From assembly GCA_017746715.1 (NCBI GenBank), contig JAGHZQ010000047.1, positions 186,001 through 250,000 on the forward strand: DNA of 64,000 nucleotides, written 5' to 3'. Positions 46,491-55,336 of this stretch are shown piece by piece. Position 1 is the stretch's first letter, and each line of letters opens with the position of its first letter. This stretch comes from Cyanobacteria bacterium SBLK. Lineage in GTDB: Bacteria; Cyanobacteriota; Cyanobacteriia; Cyanobacteriales; Spirulinaceae. A model generated the notes under the pieces. That model was not told the DNA's origin and made no database searches. It was given only the letters and a program-made list of their open reading frames with translations. The position numbers and the translations under genes are program-made.

Positions 46491-47060
46491 ATGAAAAATA
46501 TTGCTTTATTCGGTACCAGTGCGGATCCGCCGACGGCGGGACATCAGATGATTTTGCGATGGTTGTGCGATCGCTTCGATCGGGTGGCGGTTTGGGCGTC
46601 GGACAATCCCCTTAAGTCCCAGCAAACGCCTCTAGAACATCGCATGAGAATGCTGGGTCTGGCGATCGCCAATATTGATGCACCGCGTCACAATATTAGC
46701 TTGCATCCGGAGTTGAGCCATCGTTACAGCGTGGAAACGGTCAAGGTTGCCAGACAAATTTGGGGCGATCGCAATCATTTCACTTTTGTTGTCGGCTCGG
46801 ATATTATTCCTCAATTACCTCGCTGGTATAGAGGTGATGAACTCGTGCAGCAAGTGTGCCTTTTAATTATCCCGCGTCCGGGATATCCTTTAAGAGATTT
46901 AGAGTTAAAGGCTGTGGAGGCAATGGGGGGAATTTATGCGATCGCGGCTCTCAATGCGCCGGAAATCTCGTCCTCGGCTTATCGCAATTGGCGCGATAGT
47001 CGGTTGATTATGCCTTTGGTCGAGGATTACATTCATCGAGAGCAGCTTTATGCGTCTTAA
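46491..47060 (+). CDS. nadD: Nicotinate-nucleotide adenylyltransferase
   Basis: NadD adenylates nicotinate mononucleotide to deamido-NAD. The 189-residue protein begins MKNIALFGTSADPPTAGHQM with the nucleotidyltransferase T/HxGH motif (T15-A-G-H18). The late ISSSAYR corresponds to the ISSTxIR signature with changes. WASDNPLKSQQTPLEHRMRM and FVVGSDIIPQLPRW are characteristic of NadD-type proteins. It follows pncB, consistent with consecutive steps. Confidence 0.92.
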   Translation: MKNIALFGTSADPPTAGHQMILRWLCDRFDRVAVWASDNPLKSQQTPLEHRMRMLGLAIANIDAPRHNISLHPELSHRYSVETVKVARQIWGDRNHFTFVVGSDIIPQLPRWYRGDELVQQVCLLIIPRPGYPLRDLELKAVEAMGGIYAIAALNAPEISSSAYRNWRDSRLIMPLVEDYIHREQLYAS

Positions 47061-47071
47061 ACAATGAACAA

Positions 47072-47092
47072 TTATCAATTATCAATTATCAA
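47072..47092. repeat. Three TTATCAA heptamers after nadD
   Basis: Three identical 7-bp units; the complement TTGATAA is the same word found before scpB. They start 11 bases after the nadD stop. Confidence 0.75.
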
Positions 47093-47140
47093 TGCGATCG
47101 CTGGAATCGATGAGATTGATGCGATCGCCTGAAACGCGAT

Positions 47141-47168
47141 GTAGGGACGTAGCATGCTACGTCCCTAC
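47141..47168. repeat. Perfect 28-bp palindrome
   Basis: GTAGGGACGTAGCA is followed directly by its reverse complement TGCTACGTCCCTAC with no spacer or mismatch. It lies 79 bases before the NACHT gene. It could be a small dispersed palindromic element, a terminator after nadD or a dimeric protein site. Confidence 0.85.
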
Positions 47169-47246
47169 GTCAATTGCGATCGCGAGGGAGATTTTTGCGA
47201 GATGGGCTAATATCGTACAGGAGGAATAACTCGAGATCGTTAAACG

Positions 47247-49997
47247 ATGGATTCTGAAGCCAATCTCCCCATAAAGCAGCCCGTTTCTGTCTGGAAGCGA
47301 CCCATACAACTCAAGGTCGGCAAGTTGACTCAAAGCCTTGCAAAAGGGAGCATTGCGGTACTGTTTCAGAAGTGGCAGGCGACGGCGAATGCGGGGGTCG
47401 ATCTTCTCGATGCACTGGGGTTAAAAAACGATCCGGCGGCGGTTGCTTGGTTGTTGGTGAAGCGATCGCTTTTACGAGCGATGCTGGAGTTGGTGCGGGA
47501 AACAAGGCTATCGCGGAAAAAGGATCTCGATCTTCAGCAGTTAAGCGAGCAAATCGATCTCGCTTTTGAGTCGGCGGGAGATTTATCGTTACCCGTGGAT
47601 TTCTTCGATCGCCCGAAAAGTTTGTCGTTTCTCGATGGGGTGCGGGAGCCTTTTCGGCGGTGGTTGGCGGTGCAAGGGTTGGAAGGGGCGCGATCGCAGA
47701 ATTTGAGCGATCGCTTGCCGATCTATTTTGTTCATTCCCTGCATGATGAATGGCGATCGAACCCCGCACATTATGCAATTTTGGCGGCGCAACGAGATAC
47801 GCCTTTTGCGAAAGCGAATGAGAGAGAATGGGCTTGGAAACGCTATTTAATTGGGTTACAACTTCAAGTCAATCGCCCTATGTTTGCGGAGAGTTTTGGG
47901 CTAAAAGATGTTTATATTCCTTTGCGGGGTTATTACAATCAAAAGTCAGATTCGGAAGCAGTAGAAACGGAGGATTTGAGATTCAAACCGGAAAAATTAG
48001 AGCGAGTCGTTATCGATTTACATTCCCATTTGACGGAGTGGGTCGAGAATGCCGAGAAAGATGATGCAATTCGAGTCATTTGCGGCGGTCCGGGATCGGG
48101 GAAGTCCTCTTTTGGCAAGATGTTTGCGTCTCAGTTGGCAGAGGATGAAACAAAGCGGGTGCTATTTATTCCGCTTCATCGTTTCAAATTGCTCGATGAG
48201 TTGCCGGCAGGTTTACAGAGTTTTATCGACAACGATCTAGAGGGAATTTTGCCGCCCAATCCGTTAAAAAGAGAGAATGCAGAAGAGAAAATCTTGCTCA
48301 TTTTTGACGGTTTGGACGAACTAGCAATGCAGGGAAAAACAGCCGTTCAAGTGGCGCAAGATTTTATTATCGAAGTAAAAAATAAGCTCATTGACTACAA
48401 TCGCGAGAAAGCAAGAGTTTTGGTGCTGATGAGCGGTCGCCATCTGGCGGTTCAAAGCAATCAAGGGAATTTTAAGCGATCGGGTCAGATTTTGCACGTT
48501 CTTCCCTACGTCCAGTCAGATTCAGAGAAGAGAAACCGCATTTATGTTGATGAACAAAAATTATTGGAAATAGATCAACGCCGAGATTGGTGGCGAAAAT
48601 ATGGCGAGTTAAAGGGGAAAGTTTATGAAAGTCTGCCGAAAGAATTAGAGCAAGAAAAATTGTTTGAAATTACTGCTCAACCCCTTCTCAACTATCTCGT
48701 TGCCCTGATTTATGATGACGAAACTTCTTTTTCCGAAGAGAGCAATCTTAACACGATTTATTCCCAATTATTGACGCGAGTTTATCAGCGAGATTGGGAA
48801 AATTATCAACATCCAACTCTTGGCAGTATTGAGGAAAAAGAGTTTATTCGCATTCTCGCAGAAATTGCCGTGACTTGCTGGCATGGAAACGGACGTACGG
48901 CAACCCTCGAGCAGATGGAAAAACGTTGTCAGAGCAGTCCAAAACTGAAAAAGGTTTTACAAGTGATGTGCTGTAACTCTCAAAGCGGAGACAGTCAACT
49001 GCAAACAGGCGTAACTCAACTCTTGACGGCTTTCTATTTTCGTCAGAGCGAGCAATTTAGCGGCGATGCTACTTTTGAGTTCACTCATAAGAGTTTTGGC
49101 GAGTATCTTACCGCTCGGCGAATTGTTTTGCAACTCAGCAGGACTCACGAGGAGTTTCAGCGCAATCAAGAGGACTCGGATATCGGTTGGAGTGAAAAGA
49201 TATGTTTGGAACATTGGGCGAGGCTCTGCGGTCCTTCTGAGGTAGATCGCTATCTCTTGAGCTTTTTGAGGGATGAAATCGCCTTACAACCGCCAGAAAA
49301 AGTGAAAGAATGGCAGCAAACTTTGTGTAAATTAATCGGTTTTATGTTGCGAAAGGGAATGCCGATGGAGAATCTTGATTCTTGTCCCTCCTATTTCGAG
49401 CAATCTCGTCAAGCTCGTAATGCAGAAGAAGCGCTTTTAGCAGCACTCAGTAGTTGTGCTTATGTGACTGAAATTATTTCCGATATTGATTGGCCGGATA
49501 GAGCTGCATTTGGGAATTGGTTGGCAAGACTGCGAGGACAGCGATCGGGTTGGGATAACGAAACAGCCTTGATGTGCCTCAATCATTTGAATTTGAGTGG
49601 ATTGATTCTTATTATTAGCGATCTATATAGCGCAGACCTCACAGAAGCAGACCTCGCAGAAGCAGACCTCACGGGCGCAGACCTCGCAGAAGCAGACCTC
49701 ACAGCCGCAAACCTCACAGCCGCAAACCTCACGGGCGCAAACCTCGCAGAAGCAGACCTCACGGGTGCAAACCTCACATTCGCAAATCTCACGGGTGCAG
49801 ACCTCACACTCGCAAACCTCACGGGCGCAGACCTCGCAGAAGCAGACCTCACAGGTGCAAACCTCACGCTCTCAAACCTCACAGGTGCAAACCTCACGCT
49901 CTCAAACCTCACAGGTGCAAACCTCGAAAATGCTATCCTACCCGAAGGCTTTGAGATTCAAAAATCGCCGCAGAATGAAGAGGCTGGCGAAAGTTGA
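47247..49997 (+). CDS. NACHT-type STAND ATPase with C-terminal pentapeptide repeats
   Basis: The 916-residue protein has an N-terminal helical region (1-235) that I cannot assign, then a NACHT-like ATPase at about 275-560: Walker [10 protein letters not shown] with K286, and Walker [13 protein letters not shown] with D354 and the NACHT-style D357-E358 pair. A helical section follows, including [18 protein letters not shown], the winged-helix/END motif common in NACHT proteins. Residues 795-894 are 20 perfect pentapeptides of type A-D/N-L-T/A-x. STAND ATPases oligomerise on sensing a trigger; bacterial NACHT proteins are known in anti-phage defence. The pentapeptide solenoid would be the sensing or scaffold part. 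No other defence genes adjoin it. No signal peptide is present. Confidence 0.88.
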   Translation: MDSEANLPIKQPVSVWKRPIQLKVGKLTQSLAKGSIAVLFQKWQATANAGVDLLDALGLKNDPAAVAWLLVKRSLLRAMLELVRETRLSRKKDLDLQQLSEQIDLAFESAGDLSLPVDFFDRPKSLSFLDGVREPFRRWLAVQGLEGARSQNLSDRLPIYFVHSLHDEWRSNPAHYAILAAQRDTPFAKANEREWAWKRYLIGLQLQVNRPMFAESFGLKDVYIPLRGYYNQKSDSEAVETEDLRFKPEKLERVVIDLHSHLTEWVENAEKDDAIRVICGGPGSGKSSFGKMFASQLAEDETKRVLFIPLHRFKLLDELPAGLQSFIDNDLEGILPPNPLKRENAEEKILLIFDGLDELAMQGKTAVQVAQDFIIEVKNKLIDYNREKARVLVLMSGRHLAVQSNQGNFKRSGQILHVLPYVQSDSEKRNRIYVDEQKLLEIDQRRDWWRKYGELKGKVYESLPKELEQEKLFEITAQPLLNYLVALIYDDETSFSEESNLNTIYSQLLTRVYQRDWENYQHPTLGSIEEKEFIRILAEIAVTCWHGNGRTATLEQMEKRCQSSPKLKKVLQVMCCNSQSGDSQLQTGVTQLLTAFYFRQSEQFSGDATFEFTHKSFGEYLTARRIVLQLSRTHEEFQRNQEDSDIGWSEKICLEHWARLCGPSEVDRYLLSFLRDEIALQPPEKVKEWQQTLCKLIGFMLRKGMPMENLDSCPSYFEQSRQARNAEEALLAALSSCAYVTEIISDIDWPDRAAFGNWLARLRGQRSGWDNETALMCLNHLNLSGLILIISDLYSADLTEADLAEADLTGADLAEADLTAANLTAANLTGANLAEADLTGANLTFANLTGADLTLANLTGADLAEADLTGANLTLSNLTGANLTLSNLTGANLENAILPEGFEIQKSPQNEEAGES
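49629..49928 (+). repeat. 20-unit, 15-bp coding repeat (pentapeptides)
   Basis: Units vary around GCAGACCTCACAGGC and encode A-D/N-L-T-G/E/A. The DNA is more uniform than the protein fold requires, with GACCTC or AACCTC at the same phase in almost every unit, indicating recent expansion. Confidence 0.9.
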
Positions 49998-50395
49998 CAG
50001 AAATCCACCGTTTCTCGTGACTTGTCCCCATTCTTTCCCAAAATTGCCCCCTGTTCTTCCTTGCCTTGAATGCCTCGAAACTTGAAAGACCTTCCCTCGA
50101 CCCATTGACGGGCATATTCTTCGATCGCCGTCATTCTCGCTTTACCGATCCCCACCCCATTCTCACCATCGATGGCAATCTGGGAAAAGAAATATTTATC
50201 TTCCAGTAACAAAAACATCAACGCCGCCTCAATTCTTCTCGCCCCCAGCAAAATCACAACAGGGATCGGGTAAACCCCCGCATCATAAAACGCTTTCACC
50301 CGTTCTTTCCATGTTTTCGACAGCCATTCCATCTCGATAATATCAACCGTAAACTTGCGCTTGCCTCGTCTTGGATGTCCCTTAGTTTTTGTCAT
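49958..50395 (-). CDS. Hypothetical protein convergent with the NACHT gene
   Basis: About 145 residues from ATG 50395; the start of the ordered part is [20 protein letters not shown]. No family is recognised. The N-terminus is very basic, the centre has a hydrophobic stretch ([12 protein letters not shown]) and the last 30 residues look disordered. Its 3' end overlaps the last 40 bases of the NACHT gene on the other strand. It is the only open frame in this gap and the tail may not be conserved. A role linked to the NACHT protein is possible only by position. Confidence 0.55.
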   Translation of the reverse strand: MTKTKGHPRRGKRKFTVDIIEMEWLSKTWKERVKAFYDAGVYPIPVVILLGARRIEAALMFLLLEDKYFFSQIAIDGENGVGIGKARMTAIEEYARQWVEGRSFKFRGIQGKEEQGAILGKNGDKSRETVDFCQLSPASSFCGDF

Positions 50396-50491
50396 AGCGA
50401 TATGCACTCTGAATTGTGAATTGTACAAATTGTACCGTCTTTCCATCGCCGAACCCGTTCCTCAGCAAACTGCGTTAAAATCGAACGGAAA

Positions 50492-50519
50492 TTGACAGTT
50501 GATAATTGACAGTTGACAA
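50492..50519. repeat. Four TTGAYAR heptamers before trmFO
   Basis: TTGACAG, TTGATAA, TTGACAG and TTGACAA follow in 7-bp register and end five bases before the trmFO ATG (50525). No Shine-Dalgarno is present. Confidence 0.8.
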
Positions 50520-50524
50520 CTAAA

Positions 50525-51886
50525 ATGTCCTATTCCCCCGTGCGCGTTATTGGAGGCGGACTGGCAGGCACCGAAGCCACATGGCAAATCGCCCGAGCGG
50601 GTATTCCCGTCATCTTGTCGGAAATGCGCCCCGTCCAAATGACCCCCGCCCACCACAGCCAAGAACTAGCAGAACTGGTGTGTAGTAACTCCTTTGGCGC
50701 AAAACAAAGCGATCGCGCCGCCGGACTCCTTCACGAGGAAATGCGCCGCTTGGGGTCCATCGTCATCGGGAAAGCCGACGAACATCAAGTACCCGCCGGA
50801 GGCGCCTTAGCCGTCGATCGCGCCGTCTTCAGCAAAGAACTCACCCAAACCCTCGCCCGACACCCCCTCATCGAACTCTGTCGCGAAGAAGTCCCCCACA
50901 TTCCCCCTGAAGGCGTTGTCGTGTTGACCACGGGACCCTTGACAAGCGATCGCCTCGCCAAAGACCTGCTAGACTTCACGGGGATGGAATACATGAGCTT
51001 TTTCGATGCCGCTAGTCCCATCGTCATCGGCGACTCCATCGATAAAGAAACCGCCTTTCTCGCCTCCCGCTACGACAAAGGCGAAGCCGCCTATCTCAAC
51101 TGTCCCCTCAACAAAGAGGAGTACCTGCACTTTTGGCAAGAACTCTGTAACGCGGAACAAGCCCCCGTCAAAGACTTCGAACGGGAAAACGCCAAATTTT
51201 TTGAGGGCTGTCTCCCTATCGAAGAACTGGGACAACGAGGCGAAGATACCATGCGTTACGGACCCCTCAAACCCGTCGGCTTATTCGATGCCCGTCATGG
51301 GGACTTCAAAGCACCAGAAAATCAAAGTAAGCGTCCCTACGCTGTCGTGCAACTGCGCCAAGAAGACAAAGAAGGACAACTGTGGAATATGGTGGGCTTT
51401 CAAACTAACCTGCGTTGGGGAGAACAAAAGCGGGTATTCCGCCTCATTCCGGGGCTGGAAAAAGCCGAATTCGTTCGCATGGGAGTCATGCACCGCAATA
51501 CCTTTATCAACTCCCCCGAACTCTTGTCTCCCACCCTGCAATTCAAAAAACGCCCGACCCTCCTCGCGGCAGGTCAACTGGTGGGCACAGAAGGCTATGG
51601 GGCGGCGGCGGCGGGGGGCTGGCTGGCGGGGACGAATGCTGCGAGACTGGTTTTAGGATTAGAACCGATTATTCTGCCCAAAACAACCATGATGGGGGCA
51701 TTATTCGAGTTTATTACTTCCGCCTCTCCCAAACACTTTCAACCCATGCCCCCCAACTTTGGCATCATTCCCCCATTAGAAAAGCGCATTCGCAATAAAC
51801 GGGAACGTTACGGCGTTTATCGCGATCGCGCTTTAGCAGATATTGATTTAGCTGTGAGGTGTCCCCCCCTTCCAAAGGGGGGTTAG
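50525..51886 (+). CDS. trmFO: Folate/FAD-dependent tRNA (uracil-54 C5) methyltransferase
   Basis: TrmFO makes ribothymidine-54 in tRNA with methylenetetrahydrofolate as carbon donor and FADH2. From ATG 50525 the protein has 453 residues. FAD-binding GGGLAGTE (10-17) is followed by catalytic-region C53 (LVCSNSFG) and C229 in [11 protein letters not shown], and a late [16 protein letters not shown] motif. The final residues, CPPLPKGG, and the stop codon are encoded by an intergenic hairpin repeat, so the tail is probably not functional. An in-frame TTG at 50513 lies inside the heptamer array and is not preferred. Confidence 0.95.
   Translation: MSYSPVRVIGGGLAGTEATWQIARAGIPVILSEMRPVQMTPAHHSQELAELVCSNSFGAKQSDRAAGLLHEEMRRLGSIVIGKADEHQVPAGGALAVDRAVFSKELTQTLARHPLIELCREEVPHIPPEGVVVLTTGPLTSDRLAKDLLDFTGMEYMSFFDAASPIVIGDSIDKETAFLASRYDKGEAAYLNCPLNKEEYLHFWQELCNAEQAPVKDFERENAKFFEGCLPIEELGQRGEDTMRYGPLKPVGLFDARHGDFKAPENQSKRPYAVVQLRQEDKEGQLWNMVGFQTNLRWGEQKRVFRLIPGLEKAEFVRMGVMHRNTFINSPELLSPTLQFKKRPTLLAAGQLVGTEGYGAAAAGGWLAGTNAARLVLGLEPIILPKTTMMGALFEFITSASPKHFQPMPPNFGIIPPLEKRIRNKRERYGVYRDRALADIDLAVRCPPLPKGG
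51864..51882. repeat. C/G-rich hairpin repeat supplying the trmFO C-terminus
   Basis: CCCCCCTT and AAGGGGGG pair perfectly around CCA; the trmFO stop (51884-51886) follows immediately. Beyond is TTAGGGGGGATTTT, giving the usual form of this cyanobacterial intergenic repeat. It may also act as a terminator. Confidence 0.7.
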
Positions 51887-51975
51887 GGGGGATTTTCTAT
51901 CTTGTACTCCCCTTCTTGTACTCCTCTCTTGGGAGAAGTTGGGATTGAGTGTGGGGATCGATTAACCCACTTCGG

Positions 51976-52179
51976 CTAACCCACTTCGGCAGGTTCCGGT
52001 AACGGTTGATTGAGGACTGAAGCCGAAAGAGGCTGTATCTTATGCCGTTCTTGATTGGCAGTCATCATCACATTCAACAAATCGGGCATCTCTTGATGAC
52101 AATTGGGACAAAACCAATAGGCACGACCCTTTCTGGCATACATCAGCATCGCTCGAGAACAGCAAGGACAAGAAATCAT
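51976..52179 (-). CDS. Small zinc-ribbon protein
   Basis: A 67-residue protein with two CxxC knuckles (CPCC at 4-7 and CPNC at 24-27) in MISCPCCSRAMLMYARKGRA followed by YWFCPNCHQEMP. Small proteins with this CPCC...YWFC..C.QEMP pattern are common in cyanobacteria; no function is known to me. The C-terminal residues PEPAEVG and stop lie in a short duplicated sequence (AACCCACTTCGGC twice, about 51964-51990), so that tail is repeat-derived. Confidence 0.75.
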   Translation of the reverse strand: MISCPCCSRAMLMYARKGRAYWFCPNCHQEMPDLLNVMMTANQERHKIQPLSASVLNQPLPEPAEVG

Positions 52180-52451
52180 AATAAATATCCGTTTGTTAAA
52201 GTTCGATCGCTTTTATCTTCGAGAACACTCCTCTCTTCCAGTGTATGTAGAGAATCTAGAAATGAATGTAACAAATATTTCATAATTGCGGGTTTCAAGC
52301 GCTAAGATCGCAATAATGGCGAGCAAACCTCGCAAAAAGCTAGACTAGAGAATAGCGAAAAACGTAAATAAATCTTAAGCGCACGCCAAAATGCTTTTGG
52401 CTGCATTCTTATCAATCAGTTCTGTACGTTTTCAATAGGATAAACAACGTC

Positions 52452-53204
52452 ATGGGATTATTCGATCGCCTGGGCCGCGTCGTCAGAGCCAACCTCAACG
52501 ACATGGTAAGCAAAGCAGAAGATCCAGAAAAAATTCTGGAACAGTCTATTATTGACATGCAGGAGGATTTGGTGCAGTTGCGCCAAGCCGTCGCTCGCGC
52601 CATTGCCACGCAAAAACGCACCGAACAGCAGTACAACAAAAATCAGGCCGATGCCAACCAGTGGCACCAACGCGCTCAACTCGCCCTCTCTAAAGGCGAT
52701 GAAAATCTGGCTCGCGAGGCACTACAACGCAAAAAGACCAGTGGAGATACCGCCGCTCAACTGAAGGGGCAACTGGATATCCAAACCGGTCAAGTGCAAG
52801 CCCTGAAAAAGAATTTAATCGCCCTCGAGAGCAAGATTTCGGAAGCAAAAACCAAGAAAGACATGCTCAAAGCGCGGGTACAAGCCGCTAAGGCCAACGA
52901 ACAATTGCAGAGTACCATTGGTTCTCTCAATACGGGGGGTTCGATGGCAGCATTCGAGCGCATGGAAGAAAAAGTATTGGAAATGGAAGCTCGCTCTCAA
53001 GCGGCTGGAGAGTTGGGCGGTGTCGATCTCGAAAGCCAATTTGCAGCACTCGAAAGCGGTAGCGATATCGATGACGAACTGGCGGCGATGAAGGCGCAAT
53101 TGGGCGGTTCTTCCCCCTCTCAAGGCGCTTTACCCGAGGCCAGTACCGCGCCTCCAGTCGATGCAGAATTGGAAGATCTCAGAAGACAGTTAGACAAATC
53201 TTAA
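52452..53204 (+). CDS. vipp1: Vipp1/IM30, PspA-family membrane protein
   Basis: Vipp1 (vesicle-inducing protein in plastids) forms rings and rods that remodel and protect thylakoid and cytoplasmic membranes. The 250-residue protein begins MGLFDRLGRVVRANLNDMVS and continues as coiled-coil helices to about residue 215. It has the extra C-terminal helix (VDAELEDLRRQLDK) that distinguishes Vipp1 from PspA, joined by a Ser/Pro-rich linker. The 272-base upstream gap shows no gene and no promoter I can place surely. A strong hairpin terminator follows. Confidence 0.94.
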   Translation: MGLFDRLGRVVRANLNDMVSKAEDPEKILEQSIIDMQEDLVQLRQAVARAIATQKRTEQQYNKNQADANQWHQRAQLALSKGDENLAREALQRKKTSGDTAAQLKGQLDIQTGQVQALKKNLIALESKISEAKTKKDMLKARVQAAKANEQLQSTIGSLNTGGSMAAFERMEEKVLEMEARSQAAGELGGVDLESQFAALESGSDIDDELAAMKAQLGGSSPSQGALPEASTAPPVDAELEDLRRQLDKS

Positions 53205-53264
53205 ATTGGCTGAATCGCGATCGCATCCCCCGCTAAAAACAAAATTTAGCAAAATCCTTAAAAA

Positions 53265-53298
53265 TTCCCCGATCGGATCCTGAGATTCGATCGGGGAA
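53265..53298 (+). terminator. Terminator after vipp1
   Basis: TTCCCCGATCG (53265-53275) and CGATCGGGGAA (53288-53298) pair over 11 bases with a 12-base loop, followed by AAACATTTTTA. It lies 60 bases past the vipp1 stop. Confidence 0.8.
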
Positions 53299-53385
53299 AA
53301 CATTTTTAGATTTGATTATTCATTAAACCCTCGAGAATTTGCATCGATGCGATCGCAAATCCAATGAGTATCGGACGCAATTAGA

Positions 53386-53550
53386 TTATTCGCGAGCAAT
53401 CACCCAAACCGCATGAACCAAGCCGAGAATATAAAAACCAAAAATCGTCAGGAAAAGGTTGATCCAGAAGTCCCAACCCAAACCCACTTGTAGAAACACG
53501 CCCAACGGGGGGAGTAAAATTGCGGCGACCACGCGAAGAGCATCATCCAT
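53386..53550 (-). CDS. Pmp3/YqaE (UPF0057) family membrane peptide
   Basis: A 54-residue protein with two membrane helices: LRVVAAILLPPLGVFLQVG, containing the family hallmark LPPLGV, and WINLFLTIFGFYILGLVHA. ATG 53550 is chosen over an upstream start at 53568 because GGAGG lies 7 bases before it. Family members stabilise membrane potential under salt or cold stress in yeast and plants; the bacterial role is less clear. It is alone in its gap. Confidence 0.9.
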   Translation of the reverse strand: MDDALRVVAAILLPPLGVFLQVGLGWDFWINLFLTIFGFYILGLVHAVWVIARE

Positions 53551-53738
53551 TGTTGTTTCCTCCAACAAAACTCTGTTATCGTTCGTTAAAAGTAGCTACG
53601 CGATCGCCGGCGATCGTTTCTCAAAACGGGCGGTAGGGATAACCCACCCCAGCAATACATTTTTTGAACTGGATGGGGAGCGAAGGCCGGAACGTTCTAT
53701 CCTATTAAGTTGAGTTATTTTGTTGAAAACACCGACTT

Positions 53739-54200
53739 ATGAAACGCTTGCGGTCTATATTACCCATCCTCTTAGCAGCCTTCGCTATCTTTTTGGTCAG
53801 TTGTGGCGGAAGTGTTGCCAAAGCCCCTCCCGTTTACACCCCAGAAAAAATCGCCGAAATTCAACGGTACATGACTCCGGTATACAAAGCACGGGAAAGA
53901 ATGCCCGAGCTGGCTGACTATATCGAAGCAGAAGATTGGTTGAATGTCAGTTCCTTTATTCACGGACCGTTGGGGGGATTGAGCAGTCCTATGGGCTATA
54001 TCAATCGCTCTGTCGTCCTGCCGAAAGATCGCCCCGCTCTCGAAGACGCATACGATTCTTTCTATGAAGATATCGAACGTTTGGATGCGGCAGCACAAGA
54101 AAAGACCTACGGTTTTACGATCGCGGGATACAAAAGTACGTTAAAAGACTTGGATGCCTACATCGATTTAATTCCCACAGAAAGCGATATTGCTTCGTGA
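53739..54200 (+). CDS. psbQ: Photosystem II lipoprotein PsbQ (CyanoQ)
   Basis: PsbQ is a lumenal extrinsic subunit that stabilises the water-splitting side of photosystem II. The 153-residue protein has a lipoprotein signal with lipobox FLVSC (C22), then a four-helix domain with family sequences YTPEKIAEIQRYMTPVYKAR and INRSVVLPKDRPAL, and the end GYKSTLKDLDAYIDLIP. It overlaps the next gene by four bases (GTGA), so the FAD oxidoreductase is translated with it, an arrangement that recurs in cyanobacteria. Confidence 0.95.
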   Translation: MKRLRSILPILLAAFAIFLVSCGGSVAKAPPVYTPEKIAEIQRYMTPVYKARERMPELADYIEAEDWLNVSSFIHGPLGGLSSPMGYINRSVVLPKDRPALEDAYDSFYEDIERLDAAAQEKTYGFTIAGYKSTLKDLDAYIDLIPTESDIAS

Positions 54201-55300
54201 GGCGAGTCGTTATTATCGGAAGCGGGATTATTGGAGCCGCGATCGCTTACGAACTCAGTTCGATTCCCCATTTGCGGGTTACTCTGGTCGATCGACAAGT
54301 TCCCGCATCCGGCTCCACCGGTGCCGCTCTCGGTCTTTTAATGGGGGTTATCAGCCAGAAAACAAAGGGGCGAAGCTGGCGATTGCGCTGTCAGAGTTTG
54401 GAGCGTTACGAGACGTTACTTCCGGAATTGGAATCTCTTACGGGGGAAACCATTCCCTGTAATCGTCGCGGACTGGTTAAACTCCTGTTTTCGGGAGACG
54501 ATTGGCAAAAATGGGAAAAATTGTCAGCCCTTCGCCGCGATCGCGGATGGGATCTCCAGCTTTGGGATTCCTCGACTTTGCAAAAATATTGCCCGCAAAT
54601 CAATCGAGAGCGCGCGATCGCTGCGGTTTATTCCCCGCGAGACTGGCAAATCGATCCCTCTGCACTGACGCGAGTTTTGGTTAAAGCTGCCCGAATGCGG
54701 GGGGTTAAATGCAAATTTGGGGTAATGGTTCGCGATTGCCTTTCAATTCCCCTTAATGGCGCGGAAAACCGCCAATGCGATCGTATTGAAACAACAGAAG
54801 GGATTCTCGAACTCGACGAGCTGATCGTCGCTGCCGGATTGGGATCGACTCCCCTCAGCGATCGCCTCAAACAACCTGTCAAAATGCGTCCGGTATTGGG
54901 ACAGGCATTACATCTCCAATTACCCCATCCTCTCGGAAATCTTGATTTCCAACCCGTCATCACCGGTAATGACATTCATATTGTGCCTTTGGAAGGTGGA
55001 GAATATCGACTGGGAGCAACGGTAGAGTTTCCCGACGAAAGCGGAGAAGTCACGGCAAATCCCGTGTTCTTGGAGAAAATGCGAGAAGAGGCGATCTCCT
55101 TTTGTCCCGATCTCGCCCGAGGGGAAATCCTGCGATCGTGGTGGGGAAAGCGCCCTCGTCCCGAAGGACAACCCGCTCCTATTATTACTCGCCTATCCGG
55201 TTACAGTAACGTCTTCTTAGCAACGGGTCACTATCGCAATGGTGTATTGCTCGCCCCCGCTACAGCCTTAGCCATTCGAGAGTTGATAGTTGATAGTTGA
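54197..55300 (+). CDS. FAD-dependent amino-acid oxidase (glycine-oxidase/DadA family)
   Basis: The 367-residue protein starts at GTG and opens with the dinucleotide-binding VVIIGSGIIGAAIAYELSS, with later IDPSALTRVLVKAARMRG, ELIVAAGLGS and the final FLATGHYRNGVLLAPATA, typical of glycine/D-amino-acid oxidases of the ThiO type. It would oxidise an amine to an imine, reducing O2 or another acceptor. No thiG is adjacent, so a thiamine role is unsupported and the substrate is open. The last residues (ELIVDS) and stop lie in a heptamer repeat. Confidence 0.85.
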   Translation: MRRVVIIGSGIIGAAIAYELSSIPHLRVTLVDRQVPASGSTGAALGLLMGVISQKTKGRSWRLRCQSLERYETLLPELESLTGETIPCNRRGLVKLLFSGDDWQKWEKLSALRRDRGWDLQLWDSSTLQKYCPQINRERAIAAVYSPRDWQIDPSALTRVLVKAARMRGVKCKFGVMVRDCLSIPLNGAENRQCDRIETTEGILELDELIVAAGLGSTPLSDRLKQPVKMRPVLGQALHLQLPHPLGNLDFQPVITGNDIHIVPLEGGEYRLGATVEFPDESGEVTANPVFLEKMREEAISFCPDLARGEILRSWWGKRPRPEGQPAPIITRLSGYSNVFLATGHYRNGVLLAPATALAIRELIVDS

Positions 55301-55331
55301 TAGTTGATAGTTGATAGTTGATAGTTGATGG
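55283..55331. repeat. Seven TTGATAG heptamers bridging a stop and the next start
   Basis: Six identical TTGATAG units (55283-55324) and a variant TTGATGG (55325-55331). The oxidase stop (55298-55300) lies inside the array; an alternative ATG (55328) for the next gene is in its last unit. Confidence 0.9.
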
Positions 55332-55336
55332 TTGAA

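Noticed and set aside
47141..47168. Insertion-sequence end
   Set aside because: No transposase frame or matching partner repeat was found nearby; kept as a stand-alone palindrome.
49583..49912. 109-residue arginine-rich frame antisense to the pentapeptide repeats
   Set aside because: Created by the 15-bp periodic DNA of the real gene; no independent support.
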